Origin: an uncultured Pseudomonadota bacterium
GTDB taxonomy: Bacteria; Pseudomonadota; Alphaproteobacteria; RF32; CAG-239
NCBI GenBank assembly: GCA_902793695.1
Contig: CADBEI010000023.1
Span: 1-40,946, forward strand
Length of the DNA: 40,946 bases
Reading direction: 5' to 3'
In this document: positions 1-7,852 of the stretch, in pieces
How positions within the stretch are numbered: position 1 is the stretch's first letter
How the letters are laid out: each line of letters begins with the position of its first letter
Notes under the pieces: generated by a model
The model's database searches: none
What the model saw: only the letters and a program-made list of their open reading frames with translations
What the model was told of the DNA's origin: nothing
Made by a program: the position numbers and the translations under genes

Positions 1-120
1 TCTATCCCCAAAACAATCATCGTTTTCCCTAAAAATGATTTTTTTTATTCTCTTTAAACTATTTCTGTTATAAATATATGAAGTATATTCGGTTCAAATG
101 TCAAGAAAAAGGATACGAAA

Positions 121-1248
121 ATGGCTAAAAATGATAAAAATACCACTGTACAACCTGACGCGGAAAAAAAGCCGGAAATGATTTCGGCTCCGGAAAAAAT
201 TATTGATTCGCCGACGGCCAAACCGCAAAAACCGGAACCGCATAAACCGCCGCATCCGGCAGAATCTCTGCATAAAAAAGGTCGCGGCGCGCGCAAATTC
301 GTGCTGTTCATCATCCTTTTATTGGCAAGTGCCGTCGCTTATTTGGCCATGCAACTGAAACAAACGGAAAAGCTTAACGAAGAAGCATTGAACAAATTGC
401 AATCGTCTTATGAAGAAAAGCTCAATGCCGTCAACAGCCGTATTAATGTGCTCGATCGGGAAGTAGTCGGGCTCAAAAACCGGCCGATTGTCGAACACGC
501 CGCCGGCATCAGCGAAAATTTACTTAATCAAAAGCTTGCCGCATTGCGTGCTGAATTATTGAATCGTGACGGTGCAACACCTTCTTCCGCAGAAAATACA
601 GAAGAAAGTGCTGCTTTAGCACCGACACCGCAACCAATTCTGCCGACACCGACAACATTGACCGAAAATCAGAAAATTGCCAATGAACTCTTGCTTGCCA
701 GCGGCGCGATTATTGTACGCAATATGGCCGAAGACGGCGTCGGTTTTGCTTATGAAGCCGAGGTTTTACAAATTTTGGCGCAAGGCAACGAACTGGCCGA
801 ACGCAACGTGCAAATTGTCCGCAACTATGCTAATTCCGGCGTTATCGGCAAACAAAAACTTATTCGCAATTTTGATAAAATATTTGCCGAGCTCAATACC
901 GCCGCACTCAAATCCGAAGCCGCAAAGCAAGCGGAAACAACCGAGGTCAAAACCGAATGGTATCATAAATTGCTGAATTGGTTCAAACAACAGGTAACAG
1001 CCAAAAAAAGCGTGAAAAAACCGACATTTACACCACAGGAAGATGAGGTTTTAAAATTGGTTGATGACGGCAGAATAAAAGATGCTCTTGACGCACTCAA
1101 AATAAGCGAAAAATATGCGAAAATCAGCTCCGAACCGCTCACGCAATGGATTTATCAGGCCGAGCGCTACCTTGAGTTTGACAACGCCGTCAACGCCATC
1201 ATAATGAATGCGTTGGCCAATATTCGCCTCAAAGAAATGGAACATTAA
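121..1248 (+). CDS. Mitofilin/Mic60-like inner-membrane protein
   Basis: A 375-residue protein with a Pro/Lys-rich cytoplasmic N-terminus (1-58), one membrane segment at about 60-77, a coiled-coil stretch at about 80-125, a Pro/Thr linker (about 165-185) and a helical C-terminal region. The layout and the C-terminal pattern (low-charge helices with an alternating 'DALDAL' segment, then 'ERYLEFDNAVNAI') match the alphaproteobacterial mitofilin-like family (COG4223), the bacterial relatives of Mic60, which sits in the inner membrane and shapes or organises it. In other alphaproteobacteria this gene lies beside hemC/hemD/hemY; here a sugar kinase follows after 4 bp, so the usual haem context is absent on this side. 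The start is supported by AAGGA just upstream. The family is inferred from architecture rather than a unique motif. Confidence 0.68.
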   Translation: MAKNDKNTTVQPDAEKKPEMISAPEKIIDSPTAKPQKPEPHKPPHPAESLHKKGRGARKFVLFIILLLASAVAYLAMQLKQTEKLNEEALNKLQSSYEEKLNAVNSRINVLDREVVGLKNRPIVEHAAGISENLLNQKLAALRAELLNRDGATPSSAENTEESAALAPTPQPILPTPTTLTENQKIANELLLASGAIIVRNMAEDGVGFAYEAEVLQILAQGNELAERNVQIVRNYANSGVIGKQKLIRNFDKIFAELNTAALKSEAAKQAETTEVKTEWYHKLLNWFKQQVTAKKSVKKPTFTPQEDEVLKLVDDGRIKDALDALKISEKYAKISSEPLTQWIYQAERYLEFDNAVNAIIMNALANIRLKEMEH

Positions 1249-1252
1249 ACCG

Positions 1253-2650
1253 ATGGACGCCGTTTTGCGCGAAAACTGGCACCGTATGTATGAAATTGTG
1301 CCGGAGCAACTGCAACGCATCGCCGAGATCGGTTGCGTTGCTTCCGCCTTTAATACCAACATCGATTCCGTGGTCAAAATCAACGGAGAAAAAATCATAC
1401 AACTGGCACACACCGTCGGACTTACGCCGGAAGATTTACAAAATTCGCAAAATCTGATAACATCGCCCCAAGACGCGGTGCGTGGCATCATCAAATGTTT
1501 TTCGCAAGGAATTGCCGAAGAATGGCTGTGCACTGATAAAAGCACCGACGAATGGCTGGCGCAAAATCTGGGAGATGCGCACTTGCAAATGGGTGGGCAG
1601 GCCGGCATAATCGCCAATGTCTTAGCCGTGCTCGGCGTGCAAAAAGTTTGCGTGCATACCGCTTCGCACCCGCAAATGCAGGCGAAATGTTTTTTAAATG
1701 CCGATAATTTGGCGGCTTTTACCACCGACGGCAGTCTGCAAAAGGCTTATGATATTAACCGCACCGCCGACGAGCCGCTGGTTCATCGCATTATTGAATT
1801 TGCCGCCGGCGATTCTTTTGAATTTTGCGGCCGTACTTACACCTGTCCGCGTGCCAATCGCTTTATTGCCACTTATGATACGGCTAATCTCGAGCTTAAA
1901 ATCGACAATAATTTTGTGCGACATCTCAATCGATTCGGCTTTGATTATCTGTTGCTTTCCGGTTTTCATAATTTAACCGCGACACATTCCGGACTGCAAC
2001 GTATTGAGGCGGTTGTACCTATGTTGCAACAATGGAAACGGCTTAATCCGCACGGCATTATCCATTTGGAATTGGCCTCGACTCAAGACAAACTCGTGCG
2101 CACGGCAATTTTGCAAAAACTTGCACCGCTTGCCGATTCGCTCGGCATAAACGAGCGCGAAGCTCTGGATGCGCTTGAAATATGCGTGCCGCAATTGTAC
2201 GATAAAATGCAACATAATACCCTGACAGCTCCGCTGTTGCTTGATATTTTACAAACACTCAAAAACACGTTACGAACACCGCGTATTCAGCTGCATTTTT
2301 TGGGAACATATCTTACCTTGCAGAACAAAAATTTCGGCATATCGCCGGAGCAAAACCGCCGCGGAATGATGTTGGCGGCGACAGTTGCTGCCGCCAAAGC
2401 CGGCTTGGGCAATATTGAAAACCGCGACAATTTATTGTGGGCGCACGGCCGCCATATAGGAGATATTGCCGCGAGAAATATGCTTATGTTAGCGGAATAT
2501 CTGCATAATCCCGATTTTGCTTTGAGCGGCATAACTTCTTTTGCCGGTTTTGATTTGATTGCCGTACCGACAATTCTGATAGATAAACCGCTGACTCTGG
2601 TCGGTATGGGAGACACGATTTCTTCGGTTTCCCTTATCGGCGCACGCTAA
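1253..2650 (+). CDS. ADP-dependent glucokinase/phosphofructokinase family protein
   Basis: A 465-residue protein with the signatures of the ADP-dependent sugar kinases (ribokinase fold): NTNID at 34-38, GGQAGIIAN at 114-122, HLELAS at 271-276, SLGINEREAL at 296-305, and the catalytic GMGDT near 451-455, whose Asp is the expected general base. The length matches archaeal ADP-glucokinases (about 450-460 residues). These enzymes phosphorylate glucose or fructose-6-phosphate using ADP and release AMP; they are best known from Euryarchaeota and animals and are uncommon in bacteria. Glucose and fructose-6-P specificity cannot be told apart here. I chose the ATG at 1253, 4 bp after the upstream stop; a frame-compatible ATG at 1208 would overlap the upstream gene by 41 bp and adds residues that do not look like the family. 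It probably forms an operon with the upstream gene. Confidence 0.85.
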   Translation: MDAVLRENWHRMYEIVPEQLQRIAEIGCVASAFNTNIDSVVKINGEKIIQLAHTVGLTPEDLQNSQNLITSPQDAVRGIIKCFSQGIAEEWLCTDKSTDEWLAQNLGDAHLQMGGQAGIIANVLAVLGVQKVCVHTASHPQMQAKCFLNADNLAAFTTDGSLQKAYDINRTADEPLVHRIIEFAAGDSFEFCGRTYTCPRANRFIATYDTANLELKIDNNFVRHLNRFGFDYLLLSGFHNLTATHSGLQRIEAVVPMLQQWKRLNPHGIIHLELASTQDKLVRTAILQKLAPLADSLGINEREALDALEICVPQLYDKMQHNTLTAPLLLDILQTLKNTLRTPRIQLHFLGTYLTLQNKNFGISPEQNRRGMMLAATVAAAKAGLGNIENRDNLLWAHGRHIGDIAARNMLMLAEYLHNPDFALSGITSFAGFDLIAVPTILIDKPLTLVGMGDTISSVSLIGAR

Positions 2651-2684
2651 AAACAAAACTATTGATTTATCCCTTAAAAAACAC

Positions 2685-2713
2685 TTGCTTTTTCAAAAGA
2701 TTTTATGTATAAA
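2685..2713 (+). promoter_or_regulatory. Sigma-70-type promoter for rpoZ
   Basis: TTGCTT, a 17-base spacer and TATAAA lie about 40 bp upstream of the rpoZ start. A short hairpin (AAACTTTT/AAAAAGTTT) overlaps the likely leader. Confidence 0.6.
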
Positions 2714-2752
2714 CTTTTCACAATGAAAAAGTTTTGTTATAAGGTGTAAAAA

Positions 2753-3226
2753 ATGGCTAGAGTTACAGTTGAAGATTGTATTGATAAACTTCCAAATCGT
2801 TATGAATTGGTTCTGGTTGCGGCACAACGCGCCAAAGATATTTCCGCCGGTTCAATGATAACGGTTGATCGTGATAACGATAAAAATTCGGTGGTTGCTT
2901 TGCGTGAAATAGCCGAAAATCGCGTCAGCATTGAAGATTTGCAGGAATCATTAGTTAAGAATCAGCAAAAACTGGTTGAAATTCAAGAGCCGGAAGATGA
3001 AGAAGTTGAAATTATTTCGGCCGAGAAAGAATTGTCCGCTTTGGACGCTCAATTCTCCAGCGATATGATCAGTGATGAAGATTTGAACAATGTTATGCAA
3101 ATCCACGACGGGAGTGATGATGACGATAATCTGGACTTGGATTCCGACGTTGACGATATTGATTTTGACGACGGTGCCGATTTCGGTGACGACACATACG
3201 ACGACGATATGGATGATTTAGAATAA
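2753..3226 (+). CDS. rpoZ: RNA polymerase omega subunit with long acidic tail
   Basis: Residues 1-75 are a standard omega subunit: 'MARVTVEDCIDKLPNRYELV', 'AAQRAKDISAG' and 'VVALREIAENRVS' are the conserved helices that cradle the beta-prime C-terminus and help assemble RNA polymerase. The spoT/rsh gene follows, as in many proteobacteria, which fits omega's role in the response to ppGpp. The protein has 157 residues, longer than the usual 70-130: residues from about 80 are very acidic and end in repeated Asp runs (about 120-157). That tail is probably disordered and its role is unknown. The start is fixed by the conserved N-terminus and by an AAGG motif upstream (2741-2744). Confidence 0.95.
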   Translation: MARVTVEDCIDKLPNRYELVLVAAQRAKDISAGSMITVDRDNDKNSVVALREIAENRVSIEDLQESLVKNQQKLVEIQEPEDEEVEIISAEKELSALDAQFSSDMISDEDLNNVMQIHDGSDDDDNLDLDSDVDDIDFDDGADFGDDTYDDDMDDLE

Positions 3227-3239
3227 AAAATTAACAAAT

Positions 3240-3268
3240 TTAACTTTTATTAAAGCAAAACATATTAT
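3240..3268 (+). promoter_or_regulatory. Possible spoT promoter inside the rpoZ terminator
   Basis: TTAACT, 17 bases and TATTAT overlap the rising arm and loop of the rpoZ terminator. Transcription from it would begin around the loop, leaving only the falling arm in the spoT leader. The -35 matches the consensus at only four of six bases, so the call is tentative. Confidence 0.35.
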
Positions 3269-3296
3269 ATAGATATGGTATGTTTTGCTTTTTTAT
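3252..3296 (+). terminator. Intrinsic terminator after rpoZ
   Basis: A 13-bp perfect stem (AAAGCAAAACATA with TATGTTTTGCTTT) is followed by a T-run. It ends only about 15 nt before the spoT start codon. Confidence 0.8.
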
Positions 3297-3310
3297 TTAA
3301 GGACAACGAT

Positions 3311-5452
3311 ATGCTACGGCAATATGAACTGGTGGATTTGGTAAAGTCTTACGATCCGTACGCGGACGAAGATGCGCTTAATCGCGCCTACGTTTTTGCC
3401 TTAAAAAAACACGGCTCGCAATTGCGTACTTCCGGCGACCCTTATTATTCGCACCCGATTGAAGTTGCCGGTATTCTGACCAAATATAAACTGGATTCGG
3501 CTTCAATCATTGCCGCACTTTTACATGATACGGTAGAAGACACCGACACCACCCTCGATGAAATCAAGGAATTATTCGGCGAACAGGTGGCACAGCTGGT
3601 TGACGGCCTGACCAAACTCGCCATGTTAGAGCATAAATCCGGCTCCAGCAAACAGGCTGAAAACTTCCGCAAACTGCTACTCGCAATGTCGGAAGATATC
3701 CGCGTATTACTGATTAAACTGGCCGACCGCCTGCATAATATGCGCACTCTTAAGTTCTGCCCGCCGGAAAAACGCGCCCGCATTGCCCGCGAAACACTCG
3801 ATATTTATGCTCCTCTGGCCGAGCGTATCGGTATGGAAGAACTCAAAGAAGAAATGGATGAAATCGCGTTTGCCGAACTCTATAAGGACGCTCACGATTC
3901 AATAGTAACGCGTTTGAATTTCTTGCGTGAACAGGGCAACGATGTAGTGCCGAAGATTATTAAACAGCTGGAAAAAGATATGGAAGACAACGGCGTACAT
4001 TGCACCATCACCGGACGCGAAAAGGCTCCGTATTCCATCTGGCGCAAAATGCAGCTGAAAAACGCTTCGTTTGAACAATTATCCGATATTATGGCATTCC
4101 GTATTTGCGTTGATACGGTTGCCGATTGCTATCAGGCGCTCGGCATAATTCACAGCAAATATCATATGGTACCGCGCCGCTTTAAAGATTATATTTCCAC
4201 CCCGAAACCAAACGGCTATCAATCACTGCATACCGGTGTTATCGGGCCGTTTGACGTGCGAATTGAAGTGCAAATCCGAACCTATGAAATGCACGAAGTC
4301 AACGAAAAAGGTGTGGCTGCCCACTGGGCGTATAAACAAGGACAACATACCGAAGGTAAAAACTTCCGTTGGGTGCGTGAATTATTAGAAATTCTCGACC
4401 AAGCGCAAAATCCAGACGAGTTTTTGGAAAACACCAAACTCGAAATGTATAACGACCAAGTGTTCTGTTTTACACCGAAAGGCGATTTAATCGGGCTTCC
4501 GGTCGGTTCCACTCCGGTTGATTTTGCTTATGCTATTCACTCCAATGTCGGCAACACTTGCGTCGGTGCCAAGATTAACGGCGAGATTAAACCGTTACGC
4601 ACTATTTTGCAAAACGGCGACCAAGTTGAAGTATTGACCGCTAAAAATCAACATCCGTCACTCGAATGGGATCGTTTTGTGGTAACCGGCAAAGCCAAGG
4701 CCGCCATCCGCCGCTATGTTCGTATCAACAAACGCGAACAATTCATCGCTCTCGGCAAAGAAATCGTCGATAAGTTGTTTAAATCGGAAGATCAGGAATT
4801 TTCCGAAAAAGAACTGGTTAAATATCTTTCCAATTTTGAGGCGGAAACTGTTGATGACGTGTATGCCAAAGTCGGCGAAGGTTTGGTTACCGGCTGGGAT
4901 GTATTACGCATTATGCATCCGGCGTATCGCCAATCCAAACTGGAAAAAGTTGTCAGCGCAATTAAATTGCCTGTATTCAACAAAAAAGAAAAGAACAAAA
5001 AGGATTCGCTCAAAATTCGCGGACTGATTGACGGTATGGCCGTGCATTTTGCCGGTTGCTGTCACCCGCTGCCGGGGGATAGAATCGTCGGTATTGTAAC
5101 CACCGGCAAAGGTGTAACCATCCATACCGTTAATTGCCCGTCGCTGCATAACTATGAAAGTGAACCTGAACGCTGGCTGGACGTTGATTGGGGCCCTGAT
5201 GCCGAGCAGGAAAAGCACGTCGCCCGTTTAAAACTGATGCTCAGCAACGAACCCGGCGCTCTGGCCGAAGTGGCAAATATTGTGGCCAAGGCAGAGGCCA
5301 ATATTATTAACTTGAATATTACCTATCGCACATTAAGTTATTTTGAGATATTGCTCGATATAGAGATTAAAAATGTTGAGCAACTCAATAGTTTAATTCT
5401 GAATATGCGCGCGGAAAAACTCATCAGCTACGTTGCCCGCGCCAACAAATAG
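3311..5452 (+). CDS. spoT: Bifunctional (p)ppGpp synthetase/hydrolase
   Basis: A 713-residue RelA/SpoT homologue that makes and degrades (p)ppGpp, the stringent-response alarmone. The hydrolase HD domain looks intact: His48 in 'YSHP', His72-Asp73 and Glu76-Asp77 in 'LLHDTVEDT', and 'KLADRLHNM' near 140. The synthetase domain has 'YSIWRKM', 'MAFRICVDT' and 'YISTPKPNGYQSLHT'. A TGS domain ('VFCFTPKGDLIGLPVGSTPV'), the 'GCCHPLPGD' zinc-finger/CC region and a C-terminal ACT domain follow. Both catalytic halves look active, as expected for a single alphaproteobacterial Rsh enzyme. I chose ATG 3311 with AAGGA 9 nt upstream; the longer frame from 3275 starts inside the rpoZ terminator and is not believed. 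The name 'rsh' would be equally correct. Confidence 0.96.
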   Translation: MLRQYELVDLVKSYDPYADEDALNRAYVFALKKHGSQLRTSGDPYYSHPIEVAGILTKYKLDSASIIAALLHDTVEDTDTTLDEIKELFGEQVAQLVDGLTKLAMLEHKSGSSKQAENFRKLLLAMSEDIRVLLIKLADRLHNMRTLKFCPPEKRARIARETLDIYAPLAERIGMEELKEEMDEIAFAELYKDAHDSIVTRLNFLREQGNDVVPKIIKQLEKDMEDNGVHCTITGREKAPYSIWRKMQLKNASFEQLSDIMAFRICVDTVADCYQALGIIHSKYHMVPRRFKDYISTPKPNGYQSLHTGVIGPFDVRIEVQIRTYEMHEVNEKGVAAHWAYKQGQHTEGKNFRWVRELLEILDQAQNPDEFLENTKLEMYNDQVFCFTPKGDLIGLPVGSTPVDFAYAIHSNVGNTCVGAKINGEIKPLRTILQNGDQVEVLTAKNQHPSLEWDRFVVTGKAKAAIRRYVRINKREQFIALGKEIVDKLFKSEDQEFSEKELVKYLSNFEAETVDDVYAKVGEGLVTGWDVLRIMHPAYRQSKLEKVVSAIKLPVFNKKEKNKKDSLKIRGLIDGMAVHFAGCCHPLPGDRIVGIVTTGKGVTIHTVNCPSLHNYESEPERWLDVDWGPDAEQEKHVARLKLMLSNEPGALAEVANIVAKAEANIINLNITYRTLSYFEILLDIEIKNVEQLNSLILNMRAEKLISYVARANK

Positions 5453-5463
5453 TGAGGTTTTGC

Positions 5464-5991
5464 GTGGAAAATATTAAAAGTTATTTTGGCCGACTTTACA
5501 AAAAGATGTTAGTGCAGCTGAAAAGACTGCAAGGTACACCTTATTCAATTGCCGCCGGATTTGCCTGCGGTGTGGCAATATCTTTTACGCCGTTTATCGG
5601 CTTTCATCTGATATTGGCCGCCGTTACCGCTTGGATTATCCGCGGCAACGTGGTATCTTCCGCCATCGGCACACTCATCGGCAACCCGTGGACTTTTCCG
5701 TTTATTTGGATTGCCGTGCTTTCTACCGGCCGTTTCTTTTTGGGCGATATTGCCACCGCCGACCACGTCAATTTTATCAGAATTTTTGAATCTGCCGGAC
5801 GGGCTTTACTAACCTTAAATTTCAGCCATTTCGGTCACGATGTCTGGCCGATTTTCTTTCCGATGTTAATCGGTTGCATACCTTATTATATTGTATCGTG
5901 GTTTATCTCATTCAAAGTCATTAAAGTAACTTTGGATAAAATAGCGCAAAGACGCGCACTTCGCCAAACAAAACAAGGAGAGTCAAAATGA
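5464..5991 (+). CDS. DUF2062 membrane protein
   Basis: About 175 residues with an amphipathic N-terminus, the typical DUF2062 core ('GTPYSIAAGFACGVAISFTP', then 'GNPWTFPFIW') and three or four membrane segments (about 25-65, 70-90 and 130-155). The function of this COG3216 family is unknown; its members lie in the inner membrane and often neighbour cell-envelope or lipid genes. GTG 5464 is preferred because a TGAGG motif lies 6-7 nt upstream; an earlier in-frame GTG at 5452 overlaps the spoT stop and has no such site. The stop overlaps the acpS start by 4 bp (ATGA), so the two are probably translationally coupled. Confidence 0.85.
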   Translation: MENIKSYFGRLYKKMLVQLKRLQGTPYSIAAGFACGVAISFTPFIGFHLILAAVTAWIIRGNVVSSAIGTLIGNPWTFPFIWIAVLSTGRFFLGDIATADHVNFIRIFESAGRALLTLNFSHFGHDVWPIFFPMLIGCIPYYIVSWFISFKVIKVTLDKIAQRRALRQTKQGESK

Positions 5992-6380
5992 TTGTGGGTC
6001 TGGGAAATGATATTGTTAATATTGAGCGTTTACAAAACTCCGACACGTATCTGCAACATTTTGCCGCCCGAATTTTAGGCACCGCCGAACAGGCGGAAAT
6101 CAAGAAAAACGGTATGGCTCAAGACCCGCGTTTTCGTGAACTTCTGGCTAAGTATTACGCCGGGAAAGAGGCTTTTGTAAAAGCATTGGGCACCGGTTTT
6201 CGCGACGGCATTTTCTTCCGCGACATCCAAATACTGCATAACGAATTGGGTAAACCCGAATTGAAAATCAGCGGCACAGCCCTCAAATATCTGAATAAAT
6301 TGACTGCAAATCCGCGCACTTTTATTACCTTAAGCGACGATATGCCATTTGCCTTTGCCGTGGTAATTATTGAAAAATAA
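5988..6380 (+). CDS. acpS: Holo-[acyl-carrier-protein] synthase
   Basis: A 130-residue phosphopantetheinyl transferase of the AcpS type. It transfers 4'-phosphopantetheine from CoA to the Ser of acyl carrier protein and so activates fatty-acid synthesis. The N-terminal 'MIVGLGNDIVNIERL' holds the Mg-binding Asp, and 'YYAGKEAFVKALGTGFRDGI' holds the Glu and Lys of the active site. The length is normal. AAGGAGAG precedes the start, which overlaps the DUF2062 gene by 4 bp. The final stop codon lies inside the first copy of the downstream repeat array, so the array begins exactly at the end of the coding sequence. The usual neighbours lepB/rnc/era are absent here. Confidence 0.95.
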   Translation: MIVGLGNDIVNIERLQNSDTYLQHFAARILGTAEQAEIKKNGMAQDPRFRELLAKYYAGKEAFVKALGTGFRDGIFFRDIQILHNELGKPELKISGTALKYLNKLTANPRTFITLSDDMPFAFAVVIIEK

Positions 6381-6884
6381 TCCGGCACTGCCTCGCCAAA
6401 ACTCGGATAATGAGTCAGATGCGCCGTGCTTTTTTGACGACGTGTACACAAATAGTACACAAATAATCCGGCAGCACTGCCTCGCCAAAATCCGGAGAAT
6501 GAGGCAGATACGCCGTGCTTTTTTGACGACGTGTACAAAAGAAGTACACAAATAATCCGGCACTGCTTCGCCAAAACTCGGATAATGAGTCAGATGCGCC
6601 GTGTCTTTTTTGACGACGTGTACAAAAGAAGTACACAAATAATCCGGCACTGCCTCGCCAAAACTCGGATAATGAGTCAGATGCGCCGTGTCTTTTTTGA
6701 CGACGTGTACACAAATAATCCGGCACTGCCTCGCCAAAACTCGGAGAATGAGTCAGATGCGCCGTGCTTTTTTGACGACGTGTATATAAATAGTATACAA
6801 GAAAACCGGCACTGCCTCGCCAAAATCCGGAGAATGAGTCAGATACGCCGTTGTTTTTAAGCGACGTGTACACAAATAGTACAC
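6375..6884. repeat. Six-copy tandem repeat, about 86-bp unit with hairpin
   Basis: Six direct copies begin at about 6375, 6461, 6550, 6637, 6713 and 6799 (lengths 86, 89, 87, 76, 86 and 86). Each copy has a conserved part (AATCCGGCACTGCCTCGCCA, then CGGATAATGAGTCAG and a CGCCGTG...TTTTTTGACGACG block) and ends in a hairpin GTGTAC/GTACAC with a 7-base loop. The loop is ACAAATA in some copies and AAAAGAA in others; the fourth copy has lost one hairpin arm. The array fills the space between convergent acpS and recR. Copy lengths are not multiples of three, so the long frames that run through it are not conserved and I do not call them genes. No spacers are present, so it is not a CRISPR. Confidence 0.93.
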
Positions 6885-6924
6885 GAGCGCAAAAACAACA
6901 AGTAGCTGACCATTATACGGATTT

Positions 6925-7518
6925 TCATATTTCTTTGCGGGCGGACAAGGCAAGCTGTATAGTCCCATCATCCATATAATCAAGCTCCCCACCCAGAGGC
7001 AAACCTTGAGCGAGAGTGGTAACTTTGATTGGATATTCTTTTAAGCGAGAGAGCAGATAATGATTGGTTATTTGACCATCGATAGTGGCCGGTAGTGCAA
7101 GGATGACTTCTTGAATACGTCCGCTGTTCAGACGCAAAAAAAGAGATTCAATATTTAAATCCTCGGGAGTTATACCATCCAAAGCCGAGAGAATACCACC
7201 GAGAACGTGATACTGACCGCGATAAATTCCGGCACGTTCCATTGCCCATAAATCGGCAACATCCTGCACCACACAAATTGTTTCGACATCGCGCGCCGCA
7301 TCGGCACAAATTGCACACGGTTCCTCGGTATCAAAATTGCCGCAAACCGGACATTTTTTTATATTATCGGCCACATTTTGCAAAGCGGCAATCAGCGGCA
7401 ATAAAGAAGTTTCTTTCTTTTTAAGCAAGTGCAAAACGATACGCCGTGCCGACCGCGCACCCAAGGCAGGCAGTTTGGCAATCAGCTTTGTCAGTTGTTC
7501 AATATCGTTACCTTGCAA
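6925..7518 (-). CDS. recR: Recombination mediator RecR
   Basis: A 197-residue RecR, which works with RecF/RecO to load RecA on gapped DNA. In order: helix-hairpin-helix ('LIAKLPALGARSARRIVLHL'), a Cys4 zinc finger ('CPVC' and 'CAIC', about 56-74), and a Toprim domain ('ICVVQDVADLWAMERAG', 'YHVLGG', 'LALPATIDGQITNHYL'). The C-terminal segment has 'TLAQGLPLGGELDYMDDGTI', where RecR normally reads G-x-G-x-E-x-D-T-L, so the last part of that motif is altered. It is the distal gene of dnaX-ybaB-recR, the usual bacterial order, with 10 bp to ybaB. Confidence 0.96.
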   Translation of the reverse strand: MQGNDIEQLTKLIAKLPALGARSARRIVLHLLKKKETSLLPLIAALQNVADNIKKCPVCGNFDTEEPCAICADAARDVETICVVQDVADLWAMERAGIYRGQYHVLGGILSALDGITPEDLNIESLFLRLNSGRIQEVILALPATIDGQITNHYLLSRLKEYPIKVTTLAQGLPLGGELDYMDDGTIQLALSARKEI

Positions 7519-7528
7519 TTTTTAACAC

Positions 7529-7849
7529 CTAAAACGGAAGTTTCAATCCGCCCAAACCGACACCGTTAGTAGCTTCTTTCATACCTTCGTTCATCATCTC
7601 GTCGATTTTTTGGTGCGCGTCGTTATATGCCGCCAAAATCAGATCTTCCAAAACGTCGACTTCTTCGGCATTGATTAAAGACTTATCAATATTCAGACTT
7701 TTCATTTCCGATTTGCCGTTCAGTACAACTTTTACCAAACCGCCGCCGGAAGTGCCTTCGCGCTCTTCCTGACCGAGTTTTGCCTGAGTTTCCTGCATTT
7801 TGCGTTGCATTTGCTGAGCTTGTTTCATAATTCCTTGAATATTTAACAT
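7529..7849 (-). CDS. ybaB: YbaB/EbfC nucleoid-associated protein
   Basis: A 106-residue YbaB/EbfC-family DNA-binding protein. It starts with the usual 'MLNIQGIMKQAQQMQRKMQE' helix, then a Gly-rich turn ('SGGGLVKVVLNGKSEM'), 'DVLEDLILAAYNDAHQKI' and the Gly-rich C-terminus. Family members form dimers that bind DNA and affect nucleoid structure. It lies between dnaX (3-bp gap) and recR in a conserved operon. Confidence 0.95.
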   Translation of the reverse strand: MLNIQGIMKQAQQMQRKMQETQAKLGQEEREGTSGGGLVKVVLNGKSEMKSLNIDKSLINAEEVDVLEDLILAAYNDAHQKIDEMMNEGMKEATNGVGLGGLKLPF

Positions 7850-7852
7850 TTT

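Noticed and set aside
3275-3310. An earlier spoT start
   Set aside because: It would lie in the falling arm of the rpoZ terminator and add residues not seen in Rsh proteins; the AAGGA site belongs to the ATG at 3311.
6370-6873. Several long frames across the repeat array on both strands, with repeating peptide motifs
   Set aside because: They arise from the tandem repeat; unit lengths of 86, 89, 87 and 76 shift the frame between copies, and no ribosome-binding sites are present.
6375-6884. CRISPR array
   Set aside because: Units are contiguous and conserved along their whole length; there are no unique spacers and no cas genes.
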